A DNA stretch of 64,000 nucleotides from Micromonospora echinospora (lineage in GTDB: Bacteria; Actinomycetota; Actinomycetes; Mycobacteriales; Micromonosporaceae). The notes under the pieces are model-generated. The model did no database searches, was not told where the DNA came from, and was given only the letters and a program-made list of their open reading frames with translations. The stretch lies in the NCBI RefSeq assembly GCF_900091495.1, contig NZ_LT607413.1, positions 7,695,501 to 7,759,500 on the forward strand, read 5' to 3'. Positions 43,560 to 52,501 of this stretch are shown here, one piece after another. How positions within the stretch are numbered: position 1 is the first letter of the stretch; each line of letters opens with the position of its first letter. The position numbers and the translations under genes are program-made.

Positions 43560-43948
43560 AGGTCCGCCACCCCGACCCGCGCGCCGCGACCCTGGCGGTC
43601 GTGCGGGCCCTGTTCCCGGCGGTCGCCTTCGGTACGAAGCGCCTGGACGACTTCGCCGAGGATGACGTCCCGGCCCTGCCCTATGCGATGGTCGCCAGTG
43701 ACGGGGCCTTCGTCCGCCAGCCGACGACGCTGGTCGCGACCGTTCGCGTCGCCGTCTGGGGCGAGAGCGACGCCGCCGGCTACGACCTGGCCGACGACCT
43801 TCACGCGACCCTCCTCGGCTACGAGGGCGGTTCCGAGGTGCGCGGGTTCGGCCCGCTGACTGGGCCGCTTCCGACGGAGGACCCCGACACGGGTCAGCCC
43901 CTCACGTCTTTCACTGTTTCAGCGCGACTCCGGCCGCGCTCACCGTAA
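43556..43948 (+). CDS. Tail terminator/completion protein
   Basis: A 130-residue protein (AATLAVVRALFPAVAFGTKR, VRVAVWGESDAAGYDLADDLHATLLG, SFTVSARLRPRSP) typical of the tail terminator that caps the tube before head joining. GTGA overlap; next gene is the major tail protein after 13 bp. Confidence 0.75.
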   Translation: MKVRHPDPRAATLAVVRALFPAVAFGTKRLDDFAEDDVPALPYAMVASDGAFVRQPTTLVATVRVAVWGESDAAGYDLADDLHATLLGYEGGSEVRGFGPLTGPLPTEDPDTGQPLTSFTVSARLRPRSP

Positions 43949-43961
43949 GGAGAGTCACCGC

Positions 43962-44504
43962 ATGGCGGGCGACCCGAGTAAGGCCGGTCAGTGGGCCGGC
44001 GCAGACGTGTTCATCGCGCCCCCGGGCACGGCGGGCCCGACGGACCTCACGACCCCGTGGGGGCCGGATTGGGGCGTGGCGGGCCTGCTCGACGGCGAAG
44101 AGGGCTTCGTCTGGGAGCGTGACATGGACGAGTCCGAGTCCTACGCGTGGGGCGGCATCCTCGTCCGGAAGACCCGGTCGAAGCACAAGCGCACGGTCAA
44201 GTTTGTCGCCCTCGAAGACAACGACGTGACGTTCGAGCTGGCGAACCCCGGTAGCACCCGGACTACGACCGCCGGCCTGACCACAGCAACCATCAAGGTC
44301 CCGCAGGACCGGGACTTCGCGATCGGCTTCGAGCTGCGCGACGGCAACAAGGTCAAGCGCAGGACGGTCAAGCGGGCGACCGCCGACGTCGACGGCGAGG
44401 TAAAGGAAGCCGAGACCGAGCTGACCGCCGTGACCTTCCTGGTCACGCTCTACCCCGAGAGCGACGCCACGCTCTACACCGAGTTGTCCGGCGAGATCGT
44501 CTGA
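43962..44504 (+). CDS. Major tail (tube) protein
   Basis: A 180-residue beta-rich protein: GADVFIAPPGTAG, WERDMDESESYAWGGILVRKTRSKHKRTVKFVALEDND and ETELTAVTFLVTLYPESDATLYTELSGEIV, the usual siphovirus tube pattern. AAGGAGAGTCACCGC precedes the ATG. It is followed by an operator-like site and a strong terminator that would limit downstream readthrough. Confidence 0.87.
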   Translation: MAGDPSKAGQWAGADVFIAPPGTAGPTDLTTPWGPDWGVAGLLDGEEGFVWERDMDESESYAWGGILVRKTRSKHKRTVKFVALEDNDVTFELANPGSTRTTTAGLTTATIKVPQDRDFAIGFELRDGNKVKRRTVKRATADVDGEVKEAETELTAVTFLVTLYPESDATLYTELSGEIV

Positions 44505-44512
44505 CCTGCTCA

Positions 44513-44528
44513 CGCTAAACGCTTCACG
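44513..44528 (+). promoter_or_regulatory. CGCTAAACG-type site after tube gene
   Basis: CGCTAAACGCTTCACG directly before the terminator at 44535. Confidence 0.6.
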
Positions 44529-44534
44529 CACACC

Positions 44535-44571
44535 GGGCCCCGGAGTCGCCGCGCGGACGACTCCGGGGCCC
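44535..44571 (+). terminator. Strong terminator after tube gene
   Basis: GGGCCCCGGAGTCG and CGACTCCGGGGCCC form a perfect 14-bp stem followed by CCCTTTCC. Confidence 0.87.
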
Positions 44572-44611
44572 CCTTTCCGCGCCGTCCGCGCCGACTCCCG
44601 AAGGAGCCCCC

Positions 44612-44878
44612 ATGCCCAGCACCGCCGCGAAGGCCGAGGCCACCGGCCAGTCCCAGACCTTCGAGCACGACGGCGTTACCTACTCCGTCCCGCCGACCTC
44701 GGAATGGGACATGGACGCGATGGAGGCATACGAGCGTGACCACATCGTCACCTGCGTTCGCCTGATCCTCGGCCCCGAGCAGTTCGAGAAGTTCAAGCCC
44801 AAGGGCACGAAGCGCACGCTCGGCGATCTCAACGCCCTGTTCGACAAGATCCAGAAGGCCACCGACGTCCCAAACTGA
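44612..44878 (+). CDS. Tail assembly chaperone (G-type)
   Basis: An 88-residue protein (FEHDGVTYSVPPTSEWDMDAMEAYERDHIVTCVRLILG, then LNALFDKIQKATDVPN) typical of the first tail assembly chaperone that coats the tape measure during assembly. It ends directly after a CCCAAAC slippery heptamer; some ribosomes shift there and add the domain encoded to 45222. GAAGGAGCCCCC precedes the ATG. Confidence 0.85.
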   Translation: MPSTAAKAEATGQSQTFEHDGVTYSVPPTSEWDMDAMEAYERDHIVTCVRLILGPEQFEKFKPKGTKRTLGDLNALFDKIQKATDVPN

Positions 44879-45222
44879 CGCAGCTCGTCCGCCTTGTCCG
44901 CGACCACCCCCGGGCGCTGGAAGCCGATCTCCGTCGGTACTACGGCGTCCGGCTCTCGGACCTGTGGCGCGGCGAGCTGTCCTGGCGCGAGCTGAGCGTC
45001 TACGTCGATTACCTACCGCCCGGGTCCGCCGTGTGGGCGATCGACCACGGCGTCACGTACGGCGCTGACCCCGTCGTAGCCCTCCTCGCCGATCTCTACG
45101 GCGCGTTGACGGGCGAGCCTCACCCCCTGCGCCCGGCCCCTGTGCAGCCGGCGAAGTCCGGCGTCATCGCGGCCCTACTCGCGCAGCGCGAACGCCTGGC
45201 CGCCCAAAGGAGTAAGCCGTGA
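44612..45222 (+). CDS. Tail assembly chaperone GT fusion (programmed -1 frameshift)
   Basis: The last codons of the G frame are GTC CCA AAC TGA. CCCAAAC at 44869-44875 is a canonical X-XXY-YYZ heptamer; a -1 slip continues as CTG ACG CAG CTC, giving LTQLVRLVRDHPRALEADLRRYYGVRLSDLWRG and ending at 45222. The extension has no start codon or ribosome site of its own near 44880, as expected for a G/GT pair. The final TGA overlaps the tape measure start. Confidence 0.85.
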
Positions 45223-47435
45223 GTACCCGCGTCGGCTGGGCGACCATCCAGCTAATCCCGTCCGCGAAGGACTTCGGAAAGAACACCCGACGCGAGCTGA
45301 AAAAGCCGCTCACCGCCGCTGGCAAGGAAGGCGGCGAAACCCTGGGCGCGGCCATGGGGCCCGCCGCCGGAAAGGCCGCCGGGCGGACCATGCGAGCCCC
45401 GCTCGCCGCCGCAGGGGCCGCAGGCGGGCGGGCGTTCGGCAAGGCTGCCGTCCGCGCCGCCTCGAAGAGCACCCGCGAGGGCAGCAAGAAGACCGCTGCG
45501 GACTTCCTAAAGGGTTTCGGCGAGACGCTGACCGGCGGCATGGCGACCGTCTTCCGGTCGGCGTTCACGGCGGGCCCGATCCTCGTCGCCGCCGCCGGCC
45601 TGTCCGCCGCCTTGTCGGCCGCCGTTGGGGCCGCCGTGACGACGGGTGTCCTGGCCGCAGTCGGGGGCGGCGTCCTGGCCGCCGGTATCGCCCTCGCGGT
45701 GAAGCACCCCGCCGTGTCGAAAGCGTGGGAGACGTTCGGGTCCCGCGCGAAGAAGGTCTTCGCGGGCTTCTCGCAGCCCTTCCGCGCGCCCCTCATCCGG
45801 GCCGCCGACACCTTCGGTGACGCTCTCGAACGGATGGCCCCGAGCTTGCGGAAGCTCGGCCAGCTCGCCGCGCCGCTGATCGACAAGCTCGCGCCGAGCC
45901 TCGCCACGATGGCCGAGAACGCCATGCCGGGCCTGCTCGCCGCGATGAAGGCCGCCGGCCCCGTCCTCGGCGCGCTCGACTTCGGGGCGATCGGCAAGGG
46001 AATCTCTGGCTTCTTCACCAACTTGTCGGCCGCCGGCCCCGAGGCGGCCCGGTTCATGTCCGGCTTCTCTCGGGCGCTCTCGGGCGGTCTGCCTGCCCTG
46101 GCGGGGCACCTGGCAAGCCTGACGAAGAAGTTCTTCCAGATTGTCGACGTCGGTCGCGATCTGGGTGCGCTGGTCGCCCCGGTGTTCTCTCGTATCCGGG
46201 ACGCCGTCGTCGGCTTCTTCAACTCAGCGAAGTCCGGGGACGGCATCCTCGCCCGCCTGAAGGGCTACTTCGCCACTCTGCGGGAACCGCTCGCGAATCT
46301 CGGCGAGACATTCCGCGAGATCGGGACCCGCCTTTCCGGGGTCTGGAAGTCGCAGCTTCAGCCCTTTTTCACTGACCTAGGAAAGAAGCTCGGCCCGCTA
46401 TTCAGCGAGTGGGGCGAGACGATCCGGTCAGTCATTACCGACCTGACGCCCATCGTGCGCGGAATCGCGGATGGCTTCGCTTTCCTCTGGACGAAGCTCG
46501 GCCTCGGGAAGGTCGTGCTCGGCATGATCGGCTCATTCTTCAGCGGAATGGTGAAGATCGTCACCGGCGCGATCCGGATCGTGCGCGGTCTGTTCACGCT
46601 CTTCGCAGGCATCTTCACGGGCGACTGGTCGAAAATGTGGGAGGGCGTGAAGACGATCGCGTCGGGAATTTGGTCGGCGATCTGCGGCGCGTTCCAAGTG
46701 CTAATCATCGGCCGGCTCGGCAGCATGGCGAAGGGACTCCTCGGCAGGCTGGGCGTTTGGTTCACGACCGCCTTCTCCAAGATCAAGAATGCGGCAGCGT
46801 CGTGGGTGACTTCCCTCGTCGGCCGGGTCGCCGCGCTGCGGTCGAGCGTCACGAGCTACGTGTCCGGCCTGGTCTCGCGGGTCGTCTCCTACTTCACGTC
46901 GATGATGTCGCGGGCCCTGTCCGCCGTCCGGTCTGGCGTCGGCCGCGTGGTCAGCGCCGTCCGCGATATGGGGACGCGGATGCTCGCGCCGCTGCGCGAT
47001 CTGGTCGGCCGGTTCCGCTCAATCGCGAGCGACGTCATCGGCGGTTTCGTAGCCGGTATCCGTGCCGGCGCGGGGCGGATCATTTCGGCGATCAAGTCGA
47101 CCATTACCGACAACCTGCCGAGCTACGTAAAGGCCGCCCTCGGGATTCACTCCCCGTCCCGCGTTTTTATGGCGCTCGGCCGGCACGTCTCGGAAGGCAT
47201 GGCGCTTGGTATTCGTCAGGGTTCCGGCGCGGTCACTAAGGCCGTGTCCGCACTGACGAAGATCCCCGACGCTGCGAGCGTGAACGTCGGCACCTTCACC
47301 GCGCGTTCTGCCGGCCTGCCGACCGCCGCCGAGGCGACTCATTACCACCTTCACGACTCGCGGGCGACGCTCGCTCAATTGCAGGCGTTGCAGGCCCGGC
47401 AAGCGATTCTTGCCCGAGCAGGGAGAGCGCGCTAA
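45219..47435 (+). CDS. Tape measure protein
   Basis: A 738-residue tail length-determining protein. N-terminal IQLIPSAKDFGKNTRRELKK, then an Ala/Gly-rich region with several hydrophobic stretches (AGPILVAAAGLSAALSAAVGAAVTTGVLAAVGGGVLAAGIALAV; LGKVVLGMIGSFFSGMV) and a C-terminal MSRALSAVRSGVGRVVSAVRD...GIHSPSRVFMALGRHVSEGMALGI, which is the usual ending of actinophage tape measures. At about 0.15 nm per residue the tail would be near 110 nm, short for a siphovirus. GTGA overlaps the chaperone stop. Confidence 0.9.
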   Translation: MSTRVGWATIQLIPSAKDFGKNTRRELKKPLTAAGKEGGETLGAAMGPAAGKAAGRTMRAPLAAAGAAGGRAFGKAAVRAASKSTREGSKKTAADFLKGFGETLTGGMATVFRSAFTAGPILVAAAGLSAALSAAVGAAVTTGVLAAVGGGVLAAGIALAVKHPAVSKAWETFGSRAKKVFAGFSQPFRAPLIRAADTFGDALERMAPSLRKLGQLAAPLIDKLAPSLATMAENAMPGLLAAMKAAGPVLGALDFGAIGKGISGFFTNLSAAGPEAARFMSGFSRALSGGLPALAGHLASLTKKFFQIVDVGRDLGALVAPVFSRIRDAVVGFFNSAKSGDGILARLKGYFATLREPLANLGETFREIGTRLSGVWKSQLQPFFTDLGKKLGPLFSEWGETIRSVITDLTPIVRGIADGFAFLWTKLGLGKVVLGMIGSFFSGMVKIVTGAIRIVRGLFTLFAGIFTGDWSKMWEGVKTIASGIWSAICGAFQVLIIGRLGSMAKGLLGRLGVWFTTAFSKIKNAAASWVTSLVGRVAALRSSVTSYVSGLVSRVVSYFTSMMSRALSAVRSGVGRVVSAVRDMGTRMLAPLRDLVGRFRSIASDVIGGFVAGIRAGAGRIISAIKSTITDNLPSYVKAALGIHSPSRVFMALGRHVSEGMALGIRQGSGAVTKAVSALTKIPDAASVNVGTFTARSAGLPTAAEATHYHLHDSRATLAQLQALQARQAILARAGRAR

Positions 47436-48383
47436 ATGCCTATCGTTATTCGCCCGGCGCGAATCACGCCGCCCAGCACGCCGGACGTTCCGCCGATCTC
47501 GCGGACCCCCTGGCCTGAGCTGGACATGCGCCGCCCGGCGGCTACGTACATCGCTCCGGACGGTTCGGTATGGCCGCTCTCCTCGCCCGAGCTGGGTTGG
47601 GCGACCACCGACGAGGTAACCGGGCTCGGTCCGGCCCCGGTCGAGCTGGTCACTGACCCGCACCCGCGTGGGGGCGATCGCATCCGGCACGTCTACCCGA
47701 CGGCCCGGGTCATCACGTGGCCCCTGCTCGTCTGGGGCGCGTCCCACCTGGAATTCCTCGCCCGCTGGCGGGCCCTGGCTCGTGCCTTCGCGCTTACGCG
47801 CAGGCTCGGGCCGGGCCGGCTGCGGGTGTCCCGCCCGGACGGCACGCAGCGAGAAATCCTCGTGCACTTCGCCGGTGGGTTCGAGGGGGCCCCGGGGCGG
47901 GGGTACACGGACGACGTCGCCGCGATCTCGCTCTTCTGCGAAGACCCGTACTGGCGAGCTGTCGACCCGCTCACCCTCCGGTACGTCTTCGGGACCACCC
48001 GGCCATACCTGAACCCGTTCCCGTCGCTGTCTTCAGGCCGCGTCTTCGGCGCGACCACGGCAACGAACCCCGGCGAAGTCGAGACCTGGCCCGAGTGGAC
48101 CGTGACCGGCCCTGCCGCCGGCCTGGTCGCCGAGAACGAGACGACCGGCGAGGCGTTCGAGCTGACCTACCCGCTCGCCGCTGGGCAGTCCATCCGGATC
48201 ACGACCGAGGTGTCTGCGGTGGTGGGGCCCGCCGGGCAACCCCTGGCCGGGGCGCTCGCCTGGCCCGGGTCGGTTCTCTGGGGCCTCGATCCGGGCCTGA
48301 ACGACATCAACTTCGTAGTCCCGGACGCCGCCGCTGGGGCGTCGATCGAGCTGGCCTACTGGCCGCGATTCGAGACCGCATGA
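47436..48383 (+). CDS. Distal tail protein
   Basis: A 315-residue siphovirus distal tail-type protein: YIAPDGSVWPLSSPELGW, then VITWPLLVWGASHLEFLARWRALARAF, GRLRVSRPDGTQREILVHFAGGFEG, and a C-terminal beta-sandwich with WPEWTVTGPAAG. It forms the ring at the tail tip on which the baseplate assembles. Starts directly after the tape measure stop. Confidence 0.83.
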   Translation: MPIVIRPARITPPSTPDVPPISRTPWPELDMRRPAATYIAPDGSVWPLSSPELGWATTDEVTGLGPAPVELVTDPHPRGGDRIRHVYPTARVITWPLLVWGASHLEFLARWRALARAFALTRRLGPGRLRVSRPDGTQREILVHFAGGFEGAPGRGYTDDVAAISLFCEDPYWRAVDPLTLRYVFGTTRPYLNPFPSLSSGRVFGATTATNPGEVETWPEWTVTGPAAGLVAENETTGEAFELTYPLAAGQSIRITTEVSAVVGPAGQPLAGALAWPGSVLWGLDPGLNDINFVVPDAAAGASIELAYWPRFETA

Positions 48384-49525
48384 TCACCCTGTTAATCACC
48401 GACCGGGACCTGAACGTCGTCGGCCAGCCGATCACGCGATGGACCGAGATCGACGTGACGCTCAGGTTCAACGAACCCGATTCCGGGACCGCCACGATCC
48501 CGACTGACGGCCTGTCCATCGACCAGCTCGCCCCCGGTAACCGCCTGGTCGTGATCCGCGACGGGGCCTTCTTCACGGGCGGCCCGATCGAGACCCCGGG
48601 CGCGCTGTCCTGGTCGGCCACGGGCGGGGACAGTGGGGCCGGCACGACGACCCTCGCCTTCGCATCCGACCTGGCGAGCATCGCGGCCGAGGTGGTCTAC
48701 CCGGACCCCGCAAACCCGATCACGGCGCAGACCGCCGCCCGGCGCACGTTCACCGCGACCAACGCCGAAACGGTGCTCCGCACGCTCGTAAGGGAGAACG
48801 TCGGCACGCTGGCGCTCCTGCCCCGGCGTATCCCCGGCCTCCTCGTCGCGAACCCGATCGGAATCGGCGCTCCGGTCACGATGGGTTTCCGGCTTGACCA
48901 CCTAGGCGACGCACTTCGGTCGGTCGCACTGGCGGGCGGGGGCCTCGGCTTCCGCACTGAGCAGACCGCGTCCGGGTCGATCGTCTTCCGCGTCTACCAG
49001 CCCCGCGACCTAACCGGTCAGGTCCGGTTCTCTCGGGGCCTGGGAAACCTACAGGCGTACCGGTACGAGCCGGCCGCACCGACGTGCACGGTCGCAATCG
49101 TCGGGGCGCAGGGTGAGGCCGAGGACCGCGTCTTCGCCGAGCTGGTCGCCGACGCCGCCGCGACCTGGGGCCGGATGGTCGCCGTGGTCGACCGGCGGGA
49201 CACGTCGGACGGCGAAGAGATCGACGCCGCCGGCTACGAAGCCCTCGCGGAAGGCGCTGAGGCCGCCCAGCTCACGGCGGACGCCATCGACACCCCGACG
49301 CAGCGGTACGGCACCCACTACGACCTCGGCGACCTGGTCTCGGTCGAGCTGACCAACGGCGTCGAGCTGGCCGACGTCGTCCGCGCCGTGACGCTGAAAG
49401 CCACGCCGCAGACCGGCGAGGTCGTCACTCCCCTAATCGGTACGCAAAGCGCGAGCACTGACCCGGCATGGGTCCGCTTGCTGCGCGACCTCACCCGTCG
49501 GCTCGGGCGTTTGGAGGCTATCTAA
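48380..49525 (+). CDS. Tail tip protein, ReqiPepy6 Gp37-like
   Basis: A 381-residue tail-associated protein: MITLLITDRDLNVVGQPITRW, RFNEPDSGTATIPTDGLSIDQLAPGNRLVVIRDG...FFTGGPIE, then AEDRVFAELVADAAATWGRMVAVVDRRDTSD and YDLGDLVSVELTNGVELADVVRAVTL. This matches the Gp37-like tail protein family of actinophages. ATGA overlap with the distal tail gene fixes the start. Confidence 0.82.
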   Translation: MITLLITDRDLNVVGQPITRWTEIDVTLRFNEPDSGTATIPTDGLSIDQLAPGNRLVVIRDGAFFTGGPIETPGALSWSATGGDSGAGTTTLAFASDLASIAAEVVYPDPANPITAQTAARRTFTATNAETVLRTLVRENVGTLALLPRRIPGLLVANPIGIGAPVTMGFRLDHLGDALRSVALAGGGLGFRTEQTASGSIVFRVYQPRDLTGQVRFSRGLGNLQAYRYEPAAPTCTVAIVGAQGEAEDRVFAELVADAAATWGRMVAVVDRRDTSDGEEIDAAGYEALAEGAEAAQLTADAIDTPTQRYGTHYDLGDLVSVELTNGVELADVVRAVTLKATPQTGEVVTPLIGTQSASTDPAWVRLLRDLTRRLGRLEAI

Positions 49526-50416
49526 ATGGCGCAGGAATCGCCGCTGAGTGCGACCGGTGCCCTGACCGAGGCGCAATATGAAAGGCTCGCCGCGCCGCAG
49601 TGTGCGGACGGCCTGATCGGGCACCCGAACGACCCGTCGCCGGTCGCCTTGTCCGGCTCGCAGGTGGTTATCAAGGCAGGGTCCAACGGCATTCTTCGGG
49701 GTTTCCCGTGGTCGTCCGGGCCTGTCGACACGACCCACACCGTTAGCCTTTCCGGCGCGGCGCGTTCCGATCTGGTAGTCCTGCGGTTGGACCGGAACAC
49801 CGGGTACGCCCTCGGGACCGCAATTCGTACCGGCTCGCCCGGCGCGGGGGCTCCGGCCCCGGCCACCGGCACCGGCCCGGCCGATGTGTACGAATTGCCG
49901 CTGGCCGAATATGACGTGGCGAATGGGGCCTTCGGGGCGTTGCGTCGGCGTTGCTGGTATCTCGGCGACGACGGTCAGATTCTCTGCAAGGCGGATACCC
50001 GCCCGCCGCACGCACCGGGTCGGCGAATCCGTGAGGTTGACACGGGGCGTACCTACGAGAGCACCGGCGCTACCTGGGCGGTCATCCTGGACGACTCAGG
50101 CAGCACGACCCTCCCACTGTCGGGCATGTTCACATCGGCGCGAAACACCCTTTATCGCCGTAACGGTTTCGCGCATCTGGGGCTGACGATCAACCGCCCC
50201 GGCGGCGATCTCGCTGCCCGCACGACGTACACCGTCGGCACCATTCCGGCAGGGTACCGCCCGGAGGTCGCTTTCGATTTCATCGCTCTTTCCCCCGCGC
50301 CGGCACTGGCAACGGGAACGGTTCAAGCATCCGGCGGCATCACCATTCGCCCGTCGGAGCGAATCGAGGCGGGCAGCAACATTGTTATTGGTCCTCTTTT
50401 CTGGCCCGTGGCGTAA
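49526..50416 (+). CDS. Minor tail protein
   Basis: A 296-residue protein. The first half resembles baseplate upper proteins (GALTEAQYERLAAPQCADGLIGHPND, VVIKAGSNGILRGFPWSSG, RSDLVVLRLDRNTGYALGTA), and the second half is a beta-rich knob (TAGFAHLGLTI-type strands with AGYRPEVAFDFIALS). It likely forms the tip and helps cell binding. ATG follows the previous stop directly; TTGGAGGCTATCTAA supplies the ribosome site. Confidence 0.75.
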   Translation: MAQESPLSATGALTEAQYERLAAPQCADGLIGHPNDPSPVALSGSQVVIKAGSNGILRGFPWSSGPVDTTHTVSLSGAARSDLVVLRLDRNTGYALGTAIRTGSPGAGAPAPATGTGPADVYELPLAEYDVANGAFGALRRRCWYLGDDGQILCKADTRPPHAPGRRIREVDTGRTYESTGATWAVILDDSGSTTLPLSGMFTSARNTLYRRNGFAHLGLTINRPGGDLAARTTYTVGTIPAGYRPEVAFDFIALSPAPALATGTVQASGGITIRPSERIEAGSNIVIGPLFWPVA

Positions 50417-50428
50417 GGAATCCATCAC

Positions 50429-51565
50429 GTGTCTGTTTACACGCACGGCGGCGACCTCGCCGCCTACGTCATCGCGGCGGGCGAGGGGGACGCGCTCTTG
50501 CTGGGCGCGGGTGCCGAGCTGGACGTCTGGAATGCCCGCACCGGGGGCGAGCAGATCACCGACCTGACCGACGCGGACGGTGTCCCGCTCCCGAAAATTG
50601 TCGCGTCGGACGGTACTGACGGTTTCGAGGCGGGACAGATTCCGCCCTATAAGGCCCCGCTTCCGGCGGTATGGCTGGGCGAGGCTGGGAACCCTGCCGC
50701 ATCCCGGGTCATGTCCATCACCGTCGACACGCCGGACATGATCACGGACGCGCTTGAGCGGGCCGCCGCAGCTCAGACCGCCGCTGTCGCAGCCGCCGCG
50801 TACGCCGCCGAGCTGGCCGCGTCGTCGTCGGTCAGCGGGCACGAACAGAAGGCAGACCCCCACCCGCAGTACGCCACCGACGCCCGGGGCGACGCGCGGT
50901 GGCTGGTCGGGAAGCCGGCCCCTCATGGTCCGCTGTCCGAGCCGCTATGGGTTCACCGCTTGACGTCGCAGCCGGCGACCAGCTCGGCCGATACCGCGCA
51001 GTGGTACGTCACGCATAACGGCGTCGAATATCTGCTGTGGTGGTGGAATGAGCGTGGGTACCCCCGGTACGAGCAGAAGCCCGGCGCGTTGTACGAAAAC
51101 CTCGTTGTGGCTATCGGCGCGTACAACGGCACCGGTTACCCGATTTTGGTCGAGCGCCGGGAATCGAACGGCACCACACGGACGCAGGTGGGCGGTTTCG
51201 ATAAGGATGGCCGGCAACTTCTGAGCCTTCATCCGTGGACCGCGCTCGCCGCGATCGACCCGAACGGCCTCGGCCGGTACACGCAGTCGCCGAGCGGCGA
51301 AACCCTCGGCGCGCGGTGGGACGCGAACGACACGGTAAGGCTACGCGGCCGGCTGCGCGCGAGTTCTTCGACGGTTTCCGGCGACGTGATGGCGACCCTT
51401 CCGGCGGGTTTCGCCCCGTCCCACGATCGGATGCTGGTCGTCCCCGTGAGTAACGGCGCGGCGACGGCTATCGAAATCATGTCCACGGGCGCGATCGTAT
51501 GCCGCCGGGCGAACACCGGACCCCCGTTCGATATTTCATTGGACGATCTCACGTTCACCACCTGA
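50429..51565 (+). CDS. Minor tail / receptor-binding protein
   Basis: A 378-residue protein with an N-terminal baseplate-type domain (VYTHGGDLAAYVIAAGEGDALLLGAGAELDVWNARTGG), a helical trimerisation stretch (AAAQTAAVAAAAYAAELAASS), the tail-fibre motif HEQKADPHPQYATDARGDARWL, and C-terminal beta domains. It probably contacts the host surface. The GTG start at 50429 is followed at once by a GTTTACACG motif. Confidence 0.8.
   Translation: MSVYTHGGDLAAYVIAAGEGDALLLGAGAELDVWNARTGGEQITDLTDADGVPLPKIVASDGTDGFEAGQIPPYKAPLPAVWLGEAGNPAASRVMSITVDTPDMITDALERAAAAQTAAVAAAAYAAELAASSSVSGHEQKADPHPQYATDARGDARWLVGKPAPHGPLSEPLWVHRLTSQPATSSADTAQWYVTHNGVEYLLWWWNERGYPRYEQKPGALYENLVVAIGAYNGTGYPILVERRESNGTTRTQVGGFDKDGRQLLSLHPWTALAAIDPNGLGRYTQSPSGETLGARWDANDTVRLRGRLRASSSTVSGDVMATLPAGFAPSHDRMLVVPVSNGAATAIEIMSTGAIVCRRANTGPPFDISLDDLTFTT
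50434..50443 (+). promoter_or_regulatory. GTTTACACG motif (site 8) at a start codon
   Basis: TGTTTACACG begins 5 bases into the receptor-binding gene and encodes V-Y-T. Confidence 0.5.
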
Positions 51566-51573
51566 CCCCGCCT

Positions 51574-51607
51574 GAAAGGGACGCTCCATTTCTGGGGCGT
51601 CCCTTTC
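51574..51607 (+). terminator. Terminator before lysis genes
   Basis: GAAAGGGACGCTCC and GGGGCGTCCCTTTC pair over 14 bp with one wobble; it separates tail from lysis genes. Confidence 0.82.
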
Positions 51608-51628
51608 GCGTGCCCGAAAGGAGCCCGC

Positions 51629-52501
51629 GTGAGTTCGGCACCGAACAACCTGAAGGCCGTCCGGACCCTTCTTCTCAACGCCTTCGAGCCCTACGGGCTT
51701 AGCCCGCTGTCCGTCGGAATCGTCGGCGACGAGGACCACGACGGCGGTTACCACTGCGGGTCCGATCGGACGGTCCGCAACGATTACAGCGTGGTCGAGT
51801 CGCCCCGTGACCGCGCCGGCCTGACCCGCGACGCCGCCGCCGTGGATATCGGCATGTTCTCCTACGGCGCTCACAATCTGCGGACATTCTCGCTGTGGCT
51901 GGTCGGCGAATGCGCGAAGGGTGCGCCGGACACTCTCGACATTCGCGAGGTCATTTACTCGCCGGATGGGAAGACCGTCAAGCGGTGGGACCGCCTGAAG
52001 CGCCGCAGCTCGGGCGACCGCTCGCATCTGACCCACACGCACATTTCATTCTTCCGCGACGCGATCAGGGCGGGCCGTGACCTGACGCCGCTCTTCCGCC
52101 GGTACGTCGCGACCGTCGGCCGTTTGGAGGCTGCATTGTTCTGCGCATTCGGCGATAAGGGCGAGCACGTCAAGTACCTGCAATACCGCCTGCACAACCT
52201 GGGCTTCGACGTCGGCACTGTGGACGGTAGCTACGGGGCGAAGACCGCGTCGGCGCTGGCCGCCGCAGTGCGGGCCCACAACGGACGGGCGACCGACGGG
52301 AAGCGCTTCGGCGCGGCCGAGGCGATCTACCTCGACGTTCTGTGGAGCCGCCGGTACGGCCAGGGGGCGCAGGGCCCGGCAGGGCCGCAGGGCCCCGAGG
52401 GGCCCGCCGGACCGCAGGGCCCGAAGGGTGATCCGGGCCCGCCCGGCGGCCTCACGCTGGCGGACGTCCTGGGCGAGCTGTCCGCCCGTCTGGCGGGGTG
52501 A
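51629..52501 (+). CDS. Endolysin: M15-like peptidase, PG-binding domain and collagen-like tail
   Basis: A 290-residue cell-wall hydrolase. Residues 1-155 look like an M15/VanY-type carboxypeptidase (GDEDHDGGYHCGSDR, SPRDRAGLTRDAAAVDIGMFS, SHLTHTHISFFRD; the His and Asp residues are candidate zinc ligands). A peptidoglycan-binding repeat follows (GDKGEHVKYLQYRLHNLGFDVGTVDGSYG). The C-terminus has about ten Gly-x-y triplets (GAQGPAGPQGPEGPAGPQGP), unusual for an endolysin. No signal peptide, so release depends on the holins downstream. GAAAGGAGCCCGC precedes the GTG start. Confidence 0.83.
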   Translation: MSSAPNNLKAVRTLLLNAFEPYGLSPLSVGIVGDEDHDGGYHCGSDRTVRNDYSVVESPRDRAGLTRDAAAVDIGMFSYGAHNLRTFSLWLVGECAKGAPDTLDIREVIYSPDGKTVKRWDRLKRRSSGDRSHLTHTHISFFRDAIRAGRDLTPLFRRYVATVGRLEAALFCAFGDKGEHVKYLQYRLHNLGFDVGTVDGSYGAKTASALAAAVRAHNGRATDGKRFGAAEAIYLDVLWSRRYGQGAQGPAGPQGPEGPAGPQGPKGDPGPPGGLTLADVLGELSARLAG

